Shown here: positions 44,114 to 54,600 of the stretch, piece after piece
How the letters are laid out: every line of letters begins with the position of its first letter
Numbering within the stretch: position 1 is the first letter of the stretch
Assembly (NCBI RefSeq): GCF_030411735.1
Contig: NW_026848153.1
Span: 558,001 to 622,000, forward strand
Length of the DNA stretch: 64,000 nucleotides
Direction: 5' to 3'
Origin: Phialemonium atrogriseum
Lineage: Eukaryota > Ascomycota > Sordariomycetes > Cephalothecales > Cephalothecaceae
Made by a program: the position numbers and the translations under genes
The notes under the pieces: generated by a model
What the model was told of the DNA's origin: nothing
Seen by the model: only the letters and a program-made list of their open reading frames with translations
Databases searched by the model: none

Positions 44114-44668
44114 GATCCCCTGGGATCGGCATGGGCTCAGTATAGGGAGGAGATGTTGCGTGAGCTTCCTTAACTGACGACATGAGCCGCCTTCGGTATT
44201 TCCCCAACACATGTAAGCCATGGCATTCAGATATTTGTCTGTTTTTGGGTTTCCTAGGGGTTTCCGGGAAACAGGAGCATTGGCTTACTGGCAACGAAGG
44301 AGCTATTACGATCCGTCCATGGACGAATGAATTAAAAGAGTAGAATTATGCAGATGTCCCTTTATTTGGCCCGAGACCCATTTGGGGCCATCCTAACTGA
44401 AGACCCATGGTGAACTACCTATGATATTAGCAAAAAAAAAAGAAAAAAACGCCTTGCTCCATGTTTAGGTATCATGACCCGGTGATGGAAAACCTCCCAA
44501 ACGATGCAAACCCGATCCCGATTTTTTTTCCCCGCATGATGCCCTTATTTGGTTGTTAAAAAAAGAACTATGGAACCCAGAAGTCATCAACGTCGTAACC
44601 GCGATCTTAGAAAGACAAGATCGTCGGACTGGGGGCCGGGCGGCCGCGGATAAGGGGATCAAGTCAAA
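44114..44668. other. Intergenic region between convergent genes
   Basis: 3' flanks of SHP1 and GTR1. Contains short oligo-A/T tracts near 44430-44450 and 44520-44530. No gene recognised. Confidence 0.6.
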
Positions 44669-46625
44669 TCAAGCTTCCGAGGACGGGCCGGCGGCGTTGT
44701 AGTCAGCAGCAGCGCCTGAAGCGCCGGCAGCAGCACCAGCAGCAATTTGCTGCGAATTGCCGGAGGAGGCGGGACTCGCGGCGACAGTGGCGGTGGGTGG
44801 CCCGTCGAGGAAGCGGAACCAGGAGCGGGCGATGGAGACGTTGAGCTTCGCACTGTTGAAGCGGGCCTCGCCGGGGGGCATGCAGACGAGGATGTAGGTG
44901 TTTGTGGTGAACTTTGTGATGAAGAGGGCGAAGTTGGCGCCGGCCTTGTACTCAAAGTCGGTGAACTGCTCGGCGTTGCGCGGGGTGCCGGTGAACTTTG
45001 AGCACGTGTGCTTCCACGACTTGAGGATGTTGGAGAGGCGCTCGAAGCGGTCGCCGAAGGGGTTGCGCTCCCCCTCGGTGGAGGACCACTTGGAGACGAC
45101 GAGGAACGATGTGCGTTCGAATAGGAGGATCTCCTCGGCGTCGATGGCCACGCCGAGGCTAGCGAGCTGCTGCTCAATGAGCGAGAGGTTCGGGACCAGG
45201 TCGTGGATGATGGAGGCCCAGGCCTTGTACAGGGACTGGTCCCAGATGCTGGTGGCGAAGGCCTGCATCTCGAGGTCGACGGCCGCGAGGGCCGAAGCCC
45301 CGGCCGCCATGTCGGGCTTCTGTTTGCGCACGATCGCTATGGCCTCGGCCGTCTTCTTGCGGATGACAGTGACCCGGTTGTCGAAGACGGCCTCGCGGGT
45401 GCTTGGCTGGATGAGATCCATCTTGTGGAGGAGGACAAAGACCTTGGCCTCCCGCGAATACTGGAACAGCGCGCTGGCGATGTTAACGTAGGTGGCGAGG
45501 TCGCGGTCCACGTCGCGGCTCTCAATGTCAAAGACGTAGATGAGCACGCCGACATTGGAGAAGACGTGCGCACGCTGCTGGGAGAGATAGTTCTCCATGA
45601 AGGCCTCCTGGCCACCGCAGTCCCAGAGGTTGAGCGTCAGATTGCCCAGGAACTTGACGTGAGAGAGGTCAATGTCAATGGTCGCGCCCCTAGAGTAGGT
45701 CAGTTTCCATCCCGAAACGGTCCTCGACGGAAGCCAAGAAGACGTGTATCGAAGCTGAGGGAAAGAAGAACGAGGTATGGGAAAGGTTCTAACGAAACGA
45801 AGCGAAAAGGGGGGATCGAACTCACAGTCGGCGGGTGTCTCTAGCTAGATAGTTGCTGAAGATGATGCTTCGCATACTGGACTTTCCAGAGCCACTCTTG
45901 CCCATGAGGAGGACTTTCTGCTTCTTGACCTTCTTAAGGCCAACGGTGTTCTTGTCACCCAAAGCAGCGGCGGGATTGGCCTGATCGCCGGCAGCCGAGG
46001 TGGCGCTGGTGGCATCGATGTCGGACATTGCGTCGGCTGTCTCAGCTGTCTCCTTGACCTTGCGCTTGAGAGGGGTACTGGCTGGCTCCTCAACCTTGAA
46101 CCGAGAGCAAAGCTGACGGGGAATCTCGGGAATGTCGTCGAACGTAAAAATGAGGTCCGGAGTGGGTTGAGCATAAATGGCAATGAGGTCTAACTCAACT
46201 TGAGTAAACCCGGCGAAGATGTCCGACTCAGATTCAGTAGGAGCAGCAACGACGTCCAACTCAGATTGAGGAGTAGCGAGGCCGTCTTCGGACTGAGCAA
46301 TAAACTCAGCCTCAGATGGAGCAACAAGGTCGTCCGAGACGCTTAGTCCTGCAAAATCGGTGATGAACGACGAAGTCAGGCTATCAGGAGCAACCTCACT
46401 GTTGTAACTGCTAGCAATGTCGACTAGAGTGCCCGTGGCTTGAGTGACAGCAGAGTCAGAACTTCCGTTAGTATCGCATATGACCTGCCAATCGTAATCG
46501 CCACTGGAGGAGGATCCTTTCTCCTCTAGCTGACGGGCCTCAGTTTGGGCACGTTCCTCTGGAGCAATGAAGGGCAGAAGATCAGTATGCCGTCCTTGTG
46601 GGACATATTGAGATGGGTTATCCAT
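44669..46625 (-). CDS. GTR1: Rag GTPase Gtr1 (RagA/B) with long N-terminal extension
   Basis: Small GTPase of the EGO/Ragulator complex that signals amino-acid sufficiency to TORC1 on the vacuole. Exons 45826..46625 and 44669..45689, phase 2, 136 nt intron. G domain: G1 LLMGKSGSGKSSMRS, switch region NYLARDTRRLGATIDIDLSH, G3 LWDCGGQEAF, then MENYLSQQRAHVFSNVGVLI and G4-like LLHKMDL; C-terminal roadblock domain follows, then an Ala/Gly-rich tail. The usual-looking start is the ATG at 46028 (MSDIDATSA), giving 407 aa. The frame, however, opens 199 codons further upstream at ATG 46625 (MDNPSQYVPQGRHTDLLPFI), giving 606 aa. That extension is acidic, Ser-rich and has no known domain. I give the longer span but am unsure which start is used. 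Confidence 0.9.
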
Positions 46626-48007
46626 GGCTGCAACAAAGCAAAGGGGGGGATGGTCCGTGCGTCTGGTTCTTTGGAGGTCACGTGCCGGGGGAGAGCAGTG
46701 CGTTTGGTCCCGTGTTTGTCACGTGTTGCGTGGAGGAGAAGTGTGGCGCAGCAAAATGTGGCGTTAAATATTTGTCTCTGGGTGGTAATTATGTGCTTTG
46801 TTACGTTTGGTTGGTCCAAATGATTTTCTTTTGTCACATGCTTTGTCACATGCTTGAAGAAAGCGAAGTGGGCCACGGGTGTGGCACAAATCTTCATCCT
46901 TGGCGAACAGATGGTCTGTGCTGTGTTGATCTTGGTTTGTCCTATGAATTTGATGTCGCCCACTGAATTGAGAACTGAACAAATTATTTTCTTTATCATA
47001 TAAGGTATCCCTCTTCTCACCTTCTCTTTTCAAATTCTTTTGGGAGATGAAAGTGACTGAAGTAAGAGGAGAGTTGTGAGGATTCTATTTTGCTAAATAT
47101 ATGGTAAACATCTGATACCAAATTGAACTCTCCTCCTCTTCAATACTAAGAATAAGGGGGGGGAACTTAAAAGAGAGTCAGCTAAGCTAACCCTAGAAAA
47201 AAACTGGAAATCAGTGTGATTCGTATGCAAACAAATTGATGCTTCAACTTCATACGGAAAGTCGTTGGTCTCGTTTAGACTTAATAGCACATAAAGTAGC
47301 AGGGGCCCAAAGCTTAAAATACCGACATGTCCAACCACTAACATGGAAATGAGGCCAATAAAGCACCGCATGATTAAGGAGACAATCGTAATATAAAGGG
47401 GCTGCTTCCTTTTTTTGCAAGCCGTCAATAACATCTCTCGCAAGTTCGAGAATTGGAGACTGGTCTCGTTAGACCTGAGAGTTGTACGTGAGAGAATGTT
47501 CTACAAGTGAGGAGAAGGATTCTGGTTTGTTGAGTATTGCCCTTGCTCTTACTCAAGTTGATTGGCAGGAGCAACTCAATTTGACTATTGCGCAACTCCA
47601 GAGGTGAGACTACTTGGCGATGCCCCTGGATTCGAGACTGTTCCTGGCGGCAGAAGCATTGCTGCCACTCTGCTTTGTTGCTATAACAGTGATATTGTTC
47701 AAGCTTATAGGGAAGACAATGTAGTGGTTCAATTTGATAGAAACGGATGTATCATCCTTTGTGTGCATTTATGCTTTGTTCTCGGGCGACAACAACTGAT
47801 TATATCTCAGCTCAACCAGTTTATACAAAATGCTTCAAGCTGGATCTCCATCTTGTTCAGAGGCAATGCTATTGTGAACTGATTGGGTTTGGGGAAAGGG
47901 TCTATAGGAAACGCATAAATACCTACCGTCCTTGCCTCTGTGGAATAGAGTTTCTCATGTCTTCATAACCTCAACACCCTAACTAAGGTGTAGCCATCTC
48001 ATCCATC
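46626..48007. other. AT-rich island upstream of GTR1
   Basis: Markedly more AT-rich and codon-poor than its surroundings. It holds a retroelement-like primer-binding sequence (listed separately) and several scrambled short frames. It separates the divergent GTR1 and LPMO genes and must also contain their promoters; CACGTG/CACATG words recur at 46680-46860. Confidence 0.6.
47110..47433 (-). mobile_element. Possible relic of a Ty1/copia LTR with primer-binding site
   Basis: On the minus strand TGGTATCAGAT (47120-47110) matches the initiator-tRNA-Met primer-binding site TGGTATCAGA used by many copia elements. Just upstream in that orientation a segment ending in CA at 47124 and beginning TGTTATTG at 47433 would form a ~310 bp LTR with a TATA-like TTTATATTAC inside. 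No second LTR, gag or pol frame was found. This may be a truncated, mutated 5' end, or coincidence. Confidence 0.28.
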
Positions 48008-48967
48008 ATGCTATCCCTCCAGAATCTCGTCCTGTTTCTCATCATCGCCAATTCCTCCGGACACATGCAGATGTCCTACCCACCAGCTCTCCGTTATAAG
48101 AGCAACCCTTACTCGGGGGATGACGTCGACTACTCCCTGACGAATCCACTCTCAAGCTCCGGTTCCGACTTCCCCTGCCATGGAAGTTTGGATCTCCTGA
48201 GGACGTCCAAGGCCACCCCCGTAGCCTCTTGGATAGCCGGAGAGACTTACAACATGACCATCACGGGCGGGGCCCCGCACAACGGCGGCTCCTGCCAGGC
48301 GTCCCTCTCCCACGACAACGGCAAGACCTTCACCGTGATGCACAGCTACATCGGCGGTTGTCCGTCGGGCTCCGAGTCCAGCTTCTCCTTCCGCGTCCCC
48401 GCCGACGCGCCCCCCTCCGACTCGGCCCTGTTCGCCTGGACGTGGCAGAACAAGGTCGGCAACAGGGAGATGTACATGAACTGCGCCGTCGTCAAGCTGG
48501 CCCGCGGCTCCGGCGCCGTCCCCACCGGCGGGGTACCCTTCGGGAGCCGCCCGGGCATCTTCGAGGTCAACATCGGGAACGGCTGCCAGACGCCGCAGTC
48601 CGCTAACTTGCTGTACCCCAATCCTGGTCCTGACGTCGACGTGAACGACCCTGGTGCAGTGCCTGCGATTGGCTCATGCGAGACCACCAGCTCTGGAAGC
48701 TCCGGCAGCTCCGGCACCACGGCCGACTCGCCCGGAAGCTCATCTGGTGACACCTTCTCCGCCGGCCCCGGGAGCTCTGCAAGTGTAGGGGGCTCCCTCA
48801 GCCCCGGGTCAGACCCCTCCGAGAGCAGCGGGGGCGGTTCGGGCTCCGACACGTTCGTGCCCGGCAATCACTGGCCTGAAGGGTTCTCGCTTGCCGGTCG
48901 CCACCGGGCGGCCGGGATCGTTGTCGTAACTATGATTCTGGTCCATCTGATGATGCTCACTCTCTAA
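48008..48967 (+). CDS. GPI-anchored AA11-like lytic polysaccharide monooxygenase
   Basis: Copper enzyme family that oxidatively cleaves polysaccharides; AA11 members act on chitin. Intronless, 319 aa. Signal peptide residues 1-18, so cleavage leaves His19 at the N-terminus (HMQMSYPPAL), as required for the copper brace. The second ligand is probably His91 in GGAPHNGGSCQASL. The block ALFAWTWQNKVGNREMYMNC (residues 140-159) resembles AA11, with a Tyr in the axial region. Residues ~225-285 are a Ser/Gly linker, followed by a hydrophobic C-terminal helix (AAGIVVVTMILVHLMMLTL) preceded by small residues, a GPI-anchor signal. Cell-wall attachment suggests wall chitin remodelling rather than secretion into the medium; inference. 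Confidence 0.82.
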   Translation: MLSLQNLVLFLIIANSSGHMQMSYPPALRYKSNPYSGDDVDYSLTNPLSSSGSDFPCHGSLDLLRTSKATPVASWIAGETYNMTITGGAPHNGGSCQASLSHDNGKTFTVMHSYIGGCPSGSESSFSFRVPADAPPSDSALFAWTWQNKVGNREMYMNCAVVKLARGSGAVPTGGVPFGSRPGIFEVNIGNGCQTPQSANLLYPNPGPDVDVNDPGAVPAIGSCETTSSGSSGSSGTTADSPGSSSGDTFSAGPGSSASVGGSLSPGSDPSESSGGGSGSDTFVPGNHWPEGFSLAGRHRAAGIVVVTMILVHLMMLTL

Positions 48968-49496
48968 GGCAGGCCTGCTGAACTTTGATTGCATAGCCCG
49001 GACTGAATAACTGTGCACAGAATGGAGAGGTCTGTATCAGTGTGAAAGGGGGTGAGAGTGAGAGTGAGTGAGACTGAGACAAGAAGTGCCGCCTTGGAAG
49101 CCGGCGGTAGGTAAAATTCACCATCTACACAGCAAATCTGATCAAGACTCCCGAATAGAATTTACCTTTGCGTCAGACCAAATATTTGAAATGCCATGTG
49201 AATTCCGAGCAATAATAGTTGTAAGCCAGATCCCGAATCTCCGAGTGTGGATTTGAAGACAGCAGTGAACGATTCAATACGACAAACAGGGCGTGGACCA
49301 TGATCTTCAGAGTAAACAGCCCGGTATAATAAGGGACAAAGTTAAATGAGACCCAGAGGGAACAAGAGGGGAAGTCCAGCGATTGGACTCGTTGCCATCA
49401 AACGGCGTCAACAGTTCCGGCAGCTTGTCTCGCATAATTCGTGAAGCTAGCCGCAATTTTCCCCTTGATCCACACGCCGCCAACCAAAGAAAGCAT
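48968..49496. other. Intergenic region between convergent genes
   Basis: 3' flanks of the LPMO and HAS1 genes. A GAGTGAGA microrepeat lies near 49048-49078. No gene recognised. Confidence 0.6.
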
Positions 49497-51452
49497 CTAG
49501 AATTTCCCTCGCTTCCCGCCCCTATTGGGGTTCTGGCTTCCGTATGGTCGCCTGCCCTGGACCTTGTCCCGGCTCAGCCCGGCAGCCAGGGTGATGTCGA
49601 CGCGCGGCGGCGTGGTGAAGCCGAAGCTCTTTGCGACCTTGGCCAGGTCGAGCTTGTGCACGTCGAAGACGGATCGCAGGCTGTGGCTGGCGTACGCATG
49701 GAGATACGATCTGTACGCATCCTTGGCGCTTTGTGCGAGGTAGTAATTGCTCTTGATGAGCTTCTCAAGCTGAGACTGTACGTTCATGACCTTGTTCGAG
49801 GGGAAGTCGTACTCGACGATGGGTACGCGGGCAGATTTGAGATGGCCGAGGAAGCCAACTTCACTGGGCTGTTGAATTCCAACGTTAGCATCTCTCTCGA
49901 GATCTCTAGGGGTCGTCCCACGACACGGACTGTAACCGAGAATCACATACCTGAAGGAACATCAAACTCCGACCTTTGCCATTGCTACCCCTTGCTGTCC
50001 GACCGACACGGTGGAGGTAGTCACGAGGGTCATCGGGGGGATCAAATTGCACGATGAAATCAACAGTTGGGATCTGAATCGAGGCTGGTCAGTACAAGGC
50101 AACCAGCCAGCTGACAGTCGTCTGGGTGACTTACATCTAGGCCACGGGCGGCAACATCAGTGCAGATCAAAGTGCCCTTTTCAGCATTGCAGAACTCGAA
50201 GAAGGTGTTTGTTCTCTTCTGTTGCTTCTGCTTGCCGTGAAGATCCAGGACCTGGAGATCGATGTAGTTGAGCAGCTCGGCGTAGTACTTGACCGAGTTG
50301 CAGCTGCTGAAGAAGACAATGACCTTTTTCTTTTGCCGCATCTTCTTCAGGAAGGAGAAGAGCAGGAGGAACCGCTTGTCTGCTTCGCAGATGACGTATC
50401 CTTGCTCGAGCCCCTCCACCGTGCTGTACTGCGCCGTATCGTCGACGGCTATGAAGAGAGGGTTTGGTTGCAAGGAGATCCTTGCGAGATCTTCGACCTT
50501 CGTCGTCTGTGTCGCAGAGAAAAGCATCGTCTGCCTTTCCGTCGGAAGAACCTTGACAATCTGCCTTATTTCGTCCTCGAAACCAATCTCCAATATCCGA
50601 TCCGCCTCATCGATGATCAAGGATCTGAGGTTCTTGAAGACAAACTGGGGGGTATTCTGCAGATGATCGAGTAGCCTGCCGGGTGTCGCGACCAACAAAT
50701 TGACGCCCTTGGTCAACTTTTCCACCTCGGCCCTCCTGTTCGCCCCACCCATCACGATACCGCTTGTTTGCGAATGGTACTTCATCAAGTCGCGAGCCAC
50801 GCTGAAAAGCTGGAGGGCCAGCTCACGGGTTGGGCAGACGACAATGACTCCAGTGCCATTCCTGGGCTTGAAGCGCAACGAGCTGAGCGTCTCGATTGCT
50901 ATTGAATCCGGCAAGTCAGCCAACGCTTGCAATGAGCAGTATGAAGGGAACTAGAGTCGACGGGTCGCAAGCCTTGGCCCTCGCTGGTCTCCAACAAGGA
51001 GTCGTTTGTACGTACCCGGAATAAGAAATGCTAATGTTTTCCCCGAGCCTGTCTTTGCTTTGCCCAGCACATCCTTCCCCGCCAGAAGTGGCGGTATGGC
51101 CTGTGATGTCGGGAGTTAGCAGTGGCCTCACAGTCAGGTCTGCCTTGGAGTCATCTAGACGAACCCTGCGTTGGATCTCCGTCATCTGCGTAAACTCCAT
51201 GTCCTTGATTGCCTTCATGGTCTTCTCCGAGAGATTGAGATGTTCAAACGCTTGCGACTCGGCCGCGGGAGGCAGGATGGGGGCATCCTGGGCTGCAACA
51301 TTGCCGGTTTCAAGGTCCGAGTCGCCTTCACCGTCATCGTCGGAAAGCGGTTGGGTTTCGTCGTCTTTGGGTTTCTTGGATACGACCGGTGCCGTGGCGT
51401 CGCCGACGTCGACGTCCTTGAGCTTACGCTTTTTGCTGAGGCTGGAATCCAT
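49497..51452 (-). CDS. HAS1: DEAD-box RNA helicase Has1
   Basis: Nucleolar ATP-dependent RNA helicase needed for 18S rRNA processing and 60S maturation. Exons 51165..51452, 51016..51100, 50135..50898, 49951..50073 and 49497..49868 (543 aa). Helicase motifs: Q motif MTEIQRRAIPPLLAGKDVLG, Walker A KTGSGKT, PTRELALQ, GG, TPGRLLDHLQ, DEAD in IIDEADRILE, SAT in LFSATQT, motif V TDVAARGLDI, motif VI HRVGRTARG. The residue before AKTGSGKT is Lys (LGKAKTGSGKT). The C-terminus (FGFTTPPRVDI, KRGKF) and N-terminal acidic, Lys-rich region fit Has1. Exon 1 donor is GTTCGT, a weaker type. Confidence 0.95.
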
Positions 51453-51984
51453 TGCTGCGGCTGTTACCAAATCGCGGGCAGGATTGATCTTGGGAGAACT
51501 GCGAGCAATGAGAAAGTGGTGGTCCCTCAAATTTTTTTATCTTATCGGTGAGTGGGGAAAGATTGGCCTTGGGAGTGGCAGGCAGGCTGGGAGTGAGGAG
51601 CATGGACCGTGCGCTGGACATGGGTTGGATGGTGACTAATCCGTGATACCATGGATTTGCCTCGATTCTTGATTGAACTATTTAGAGTGCTAACTAACAC
51701 TGGCCAAATTTGAGCTCTGGATGAGAATATAACCCTAGCTATGTAGCTACCTAACTTTGACTTCTCTCCTTTTGGCTCTTTACTTTTTTTTTTATATGTA
51801 GGTAATGACTGGTAGATGAGGCTGACATGAATTGGAAGGGAACCCAAACGGGGAGGGGAAGAAGCGACAGATAAACGAGTGGACGGGGATGCAACGGCAG
51901 CTCCCAACCCAAATTTTCGAATACTTCAACCTTTCTCGCATCAATGCCCTCCGTGGTGGAGTCGTCCGGTGCTGAACTGTGCCT
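51453..51984. other. Intergenic region
   Basis: HAS1 promoter and 3' end of the arylsulfotransferase gene. Contains a T-tract (51784-51793). No gene recognised. Confidence 0.6.
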
Positions 51985-53779
51985 TCAAAGGTCCTGCGGG
52001 GGAACACGCATGAGCTTGAAGATACCGTATTCCTCCCAGCGGCTGGCGGGCTTTTCGAGGACTTTCTCGGCATTCCCGTACTCGAACTGGCCACCCCCGG
52101 ATTTACCCTTCCGTGCAGGTAGCACCTCTGGCTCAACCTCGACAGACGCAGTGGTACGGAGAGTCCTGCCGCGGCCGTCAACGGCGTCCGCAGATACCTT
52201 TGCGACTGACTTCCCGGCGACGAAGAGCGACGTCTCGAAGCTGACGCGCTCCACCTCGCCCAGGAACTCCCGCGAGCCGAACCCGTCGACGACGCGGTAG
52301 AACCTCCACGCCGTGGTCTCGGTGTCGCCGTTCCAGCTGACGTAGACAGTCGTACCCTCTTCGCCGGCGAGCGCTACGATGGCGGGGTCCTCGTTCGGCA
52401 GCCCCGTCCAGTTGTACTTGAAGGCACGGTAGTTCTGCACGCCGACGCCGAGGGCGCCCGAGTCCATGTAGGCGTGAAAGATGGCCGTGCCGTCCGGCGC
52501 GAACTCGGTGACGGCGCCCTCAGAACCCCAGCCGACGACGACGTTGCCGCCGGGAAGGACCTGCGTGGATCCCTGGCTCTTGGACAGAAGACCGTCGGGC
52601 GGGCGGTAGGCCTGCACCAGCTCGGCGGTGCCAGCGGTCGCGTTGAGGCGCAGCACCTTGCCGCTGCTGGCGGGGGCGGTGTGCACCTCGTGGCCGCCAC
52701 CATGCTCGGTGCCGTGGGCCGAGTTGTCGTACAGACTGATCAGCTCGACGTCGGGACCCTCGGCGTGCGGCAACCAGCGGGCGTGGTGCTGGAAGCAGAA
52801 GGCGGCGCCGTCGCCCAGCTGGAAGTCGCTCCGCTTGCCGTTCAGCCGCCAGATGATGCTGCCGTCGGTGCCGTTGATCTTGTGCACCGCGCAGGCGTCC
52901 CGCGCCGAGATCAGGTAGTTGCCCTCACCGTCCTTGTCGACGCTGTTGATGTGGAAGTAGTCCCACGCGTCGGAGCTGTTGTACCCGGACCCGGCCTGGC
53001 CAGGGTTGATGGGGAGGACGGATTCTGGGGGATGTCAGACTCCTCAGTCCGTTTGGGGGAGGGTAGAGGTGCCCAACTTACCATCAGGATCGACATGATC
53101 AAGACTGGCCCATTCGAAAAGCACCTTACCGGTTTCAATGTCGAGCTCTGTCAAAAATCCCTGTCAGCGAGAAGAGTGGCTAACCGTCGAAACAGATCAG
53201 TCTCCCACCTTGAATAATAGCATTGACGATCCACTGCTGTTCTTCGCTTGCCCCCCAGGCAGTCAGATTGCGCGGGACGGGCTGATAAATCTGGATCAAG
53301 CCGGTCTCCTCATTGACAATGTGGAACTCGTGCTTGTCCACCAACTTGTGGTTGCCAGCCCGGAGCTCGCGAATCGTCTCGTAATGCTGGTCCATGAAGG
53401 TGATGTGCCCATGGCCGTGGCCATAGCCGGGATTATGGTCGCCCTCGAAACTGAAGAGCACATCCTTGCCCTTCCAGCGGCCGGCCTGGAAATTGGTGGA
53501 CCAGATACTGTAGATGCCGTATCCCGACCAGACGAGATCGCCGTTGTCCCTGAATATGTAGGGACCAGCCTGGCGGGGCCCGTGCTGCTCGGTCGGCGTA
53601 TCGACCAGTCCAGCAAAGGGGGCCAAGAACAGAAACCCCTTTTCCACGTCCCCGGTGGCGGGAATGGTAATGTTGAGACGTGGCGGGGCGAGGTCGGGCC
53701 GCGACTTGAATTGCCAATCCGCAGCTCCGATATGGAGTAGCGAGGAGGCCGCAATGATCTTCCAGATCAGACCCTTCAT
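51985..53779 (-). CDS. Secreted arylsulfotransferase-like (ASST) protein
   Basis: Exons 53209..53779, 53082..53147 and 51985..53024 (558 aa), phase 1 junctions. Signal peptide residues 1-20 (MKGLIWKIIAASSLLHIGAA). The body has the repeated beta-propeller-like blocks of the arylsulfotransferase family: GPYIFRDNGDLVWSGYG, GHGHGHITFMDQHYET, HEFHIVNEETGLIQIYQP, ELDIETGKVLFEWASLDHVD, DYFHINSVDKDGEGNYLISA, AAFCFQHHARWLP, LPGGNVVVGWGSEGAVTEFA and YVSWNGDTETTAWRFYR. Bacterial ASSTs move sulfate between phenols; the fungal secreted members have no established reaction. His-rich segment and conserved His residues are visible but I cannot assign catalytic ones. Confidence 0.88.
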
Positions 53780-54600
53780 GGCGGGAATAATGAGCTAGGT
53801 GCGTCAGAGAATAGCTTCCCCATCGTTTTTTCCGATAGGTACATTCACCTTTGGTTAAGCAATCACCCTTGAAGAGAGGCCTTTCTGTAATGATTCCACC
53901 TAGTATTGCCGAGTTTGACCCAATTGTGTGCGTTTGAAATGCTTCTCGTTGATGTGAGTGACAAGGAATTCAGGGGGGTCGTTCCAGGCTTCACCAAGCG
54001 CAATGATATTTATAGTCTATGGAAACTTCGTGATATCGATCCAAAAGCACGTAACGCCCTCTCCGCACAATATTGGCCGCGACCGGCCCCATGCCGCTGG
54101 AGATCCCGTTCGTCATCATGCATTGCCAAGGGTCTCGGGGTGGGAGATGCGGTGGAGAAGGGTTACCGCTGCCTCCGACTTGGCTCCGATAGGCACGGAT
54201 AGGGCCACGCTAAAGCCCTAGTTGCCGAATGAGTCAGAACGGATCAATCATCTCCAGAGATCCAGGCTTGCGTGATACAGAATCCTGCTGGTGGAATTGT
54301 TGTGGACGAACTTGGTTGGTATTTTGTGTCAGGGGTTAGGGTTGGACTTTAGCTTGGTAGGTGGATCAGAATTTTCACGGCATGAATAGCTTCACTGAAA
54401 CCCACCCTTTCAAGATAGCAACGAGCAAGGAGCACGAATCAACACCTGAATTACTCATTTGGACAAATAGACGCGAGGGGATCGAGAGTCTGCTGCCACA
54501 ACTTTGCAACTGCTCGAGGATAAGTTCCAAGCAAGAGTCACAGCAAGGTACAGCAGGGCACAGCAACGACCCAACAGAGAGGTTCGAGACTCTAGCGCCG
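53780..54600. other. Divergent promoter region
   Basis: 821 bp between the ASST-like and MFS start codons. The MFS frame remains open up to 54361, but the ATG at 54601 fits the usual hydrophilic N-terminus better. No other gene recognised. Confidence 0.55.

Noticed and set aside
47562..47968. Plus-strand ORFs in the AT-rich island as a retrotransposon pol gene
   Set aside because: Only a loose resemblance to the end of copia pol (TDYISAQPVYTKCFK); no catalytic motif, and orientation is opposite to the primer-binding-like site.
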